DNA from: Heloderma charlesbogerti
Lineage: Eukaryota; Chordata; Lepidosauria; Squamata; Helodermatidae
Assembly: GCA_026122225.1 (NCBI GenBank)
Contig: JANEZZ010002677.1
Span: 248,001-312,000 of the forward strand
Length of the DNA: 64,000 nt
Reading direction: 5' to 3'
The notes beneath the pieces were generated by a model. That model searched no databases, was not told where the DNA came from, and saw only the letters and a list, made by a program, of their open reading frames with translations. Numbering within the stretch: position 1 is the stretch's first letter; each line of letters opens with the position of its first letter. Made by a program: the position numbers and the translations under genes. Positions 62,831 through 64,000 of this stretch are shown piece by piece.

Positions 62831-63640
62831 GATGTTGACCTGGTGTTGAATAGGGTACGGCTACCCTTGAAATACCAGGTCCACAGCCTTGGGATCATTT
62901 TGGACTCCCAGCTGCCCATGGAGGCTCAGGTGTCAGCTGTGAGCTAGACAGTGCTGTACCAACTCCATCTGATACAGCGGCTGAACCCCTGCCTTCCCGG
63001 CCATCTGCTCCCATCACATGCCCTGGTCTCCTCTCGTTTAGACTACTATAATGCGCTCTACGTGGGGTTACCCTTGAAGGTGGTTCAGAAGCTGCAGCTG
63101 GTACAGAACACGGTGGCTCGCCTGATTAAAGGCAGCTGCTGGCGAGATCACATCACTTCAGTGCTGAAGGAGTTGCACTGGTTACCAGTTGTTTTCTGGG
63201 CCAAATTCAAGGTGTTGGTTTTGACCTTTAAAACCCTATACAGTTCCGGCCCAACCTACCTCCAGCAACACCAGACAGGCTGCTCAACAAGATCAGCCTC
63301 GGATGGCCTTCTCTCTGTCCCATCAGCCAGGACAGCTAGACTGATGGGGACGAGAGAGAGGGCCTTCTCTGTGGTGGCCACCACTCTGTGGAACTCCCTC
63401 CCTAGGGAACTCCGCCATGCCCCCTCTTTAATGAGCTTCTGCCGCGCATTAAAAACGTGGTTGTTCAGGCAGGCATTTGGGGTGGGTTAGGGTATTTTTA
63501 GAAATATGGTGTTTTTATTGTAGAATTTTATTGTTTTAACCTGTTTTATTATATACTTTGCACATCGCCTAGAGTGGCTGGGTGACCTGCCAGATGAGCG
63601 ATTAATAAATTTAATAAATAAATAAACAAACAAACAAACA

Positions 63641-63836
63641 AAAAACAAACTGGAAGTATGGATTGAAAATATCCCTTCCCAGATGTACCCCATCTTCTCT
63701 CCCTAAATCTTGCATCAATTAAATCAGTGGCAGCTTTCCCCCATAAACTTATACTTCAGGTGGCCCTATCAGATGAGAAAAGATCCTATCTTCCTCTTGT
63801 CAGCTGTCCATATGGATGTTTGAAATGCTGCAAACT
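63641..63836. other. No feature recognised
   Basis: Short unique-looking stretch after the L2 tail. Confidence 0.4.
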
Positions 63837-63839
63837 AGG

Positions 63840-63930
63840 GCTGCAATCCTACACCCATTTGCCTAGGGGAAAGCGCCAATGAATCAGGTGGGGCTTGCTG
63901 CTAAGTACATTTGCACAGGACTGAGCTGTA
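63840..63930. mobile_element. Short (~90 bp) MITE, TTA-type family
   Basis: 'gctgcaatcctacacccatt' and 'ggggcttgctgctaagtaca', then 'gcacaggactgagctg' correspond to the copy at 58936-59025. The left flank reads CTA and the right flank TAA. Confidence 0.5.
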
Positions 63931-64000
63931 AGCTCTGGTGCAACTTTTGGTAATTTCTTGACTCAGGAAGGTGTTCTACTTGTGAGTAATGTGCCATAAA

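Larger units (their letters stand above)
61205..63490 (+). pseudogene. L2-group reverse transcriptase, split by LTR insertion
   Basis: Before the insertion the frame shows HFADKIDRIRSVI, LLDPCPSWL, KEAVIRPLLKKPSLDP, motif A LLDLSAAFVIIDHG (in which the Asp after Phe is lost but the catalytic Asp of LDLS remains), GVPQGSILSPMLFN and YADDTQQY. The LTR plus its 5-bp duplication adds 534 bp, a multiple of three, so the frame resumes unchanged with HSLGIILDSQLPMEAQVSAV. It then meets a TAG at about 62946 and continues with LVSSRLDYYNALYVGLPLK and TTLWNSLPRELRHAP. Frame before 61205 does not belong to the element. Confidence 0.88.
61205..63640 (+). mobile_element. L2-group LINE, interrupted by a solo LTR
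   Basis: The plus-strand coding part runs from a linker before the polymerase (61205) to 62301, is broken by the LTR at 62302-62830, and resumes from 62831 in the same frame to 63490. The 3' UTR ends 'gagcgattaataaatttaat' plus (aaat)/(aaac)n at about 63640. Compared with the L2 at 20.2 kb it is a clearly different subfamily. The endonuclease is lacking through 5' truncation. Confidence 0.92.

Overview
The window reads as vertebrate, most likely squamate reptile (lizard-like), non-coding DNA. The evidence is the mix of repeats: BovB/RTE LINEs together with two tRNA-derived SINEs whose 3' ends carry a BovB-like 'tcggacacgact' or 'agtcagtaatgactcgg' type tail (Sauria-SINE type), several L2-group and CR1-group LINEs, a 5S-rRNA-derived SINE with a CR1 tail, CORE/MIR-like SINEs, and many short non-autonomous DNA transposons. 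I found no exon of a host protein-coding gene and no functional RNA gene. Every long open frame belongs to a retroelement or is a low-complexity or antisense artefact.

Layout. 0-10 kb: CR1, MIR-like and L2 relics, a 5'-truncated L2 (4.92-5.61 kb), several small inverted-repeat elements, and one copy of a 1.4-kb dispersed element (8.26-9.69 kb) carrying a PIF/Harbinger-like MITE. 10-20 kb: a hAT-type element (10.40-11.29 kb) built from a regular series of palindromes, a 1.5-kb inverted-terminal-repeat element (13.83-15.35 kb), a second hAT-type element with a perfect 8-bp target duplication (16.37-17.02 kb), and a BovB end. 20-35 kb: a nearly open L2 (20.24-23.01 kb), a non-LTR fragment with a perfect 14-bp target duplication (27.00-27.84 kb), CR1, a Sauria-type SINE and a decayed BovB (32.02-34.16 kb). 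35-46 kb: a cluster of hAT insertions (35.47-37.01 kb), the 5S-derived SINE (37.8 kb), another MITE, and the second copy of the 1.5-kb element (43.81-45.35 kb). 46-56 kb: a 165-bp tandem array and an apparent degenerate inverted relative, the second copy of the 1.4-kb element interrupted by a BovB (50.1-51.9 kb), and a CR1 with a single nonsense codon in its reverse transcriptase. 56-64 kb: a solo LTR containing a long open frame, Harbinger-like MITEs, a hAT element that holds a polypurine tract and a SINE, a second Sauria-type SINE, and an L2 interrupted by a second solo LTR of the same family.

The elements form evident parasite pairs: BovB supplies the tail mimicked by the two Sauria-type SINEs, CR1 the tails of the 5S-derived and tRNA-derived SINEs, and L2 probably the tail of the CORE-SINEs. 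DNA transposons are all non-autonomous; no transposase frame was seen. The two most unusual objects are the alternating palindrome array inside the 10.40-11.29 kb hAT element and the frame-conserved open reading frame inside two solo LTRs. Family names rest on motifs, termini and target duplications seen by eye, not on a library search.
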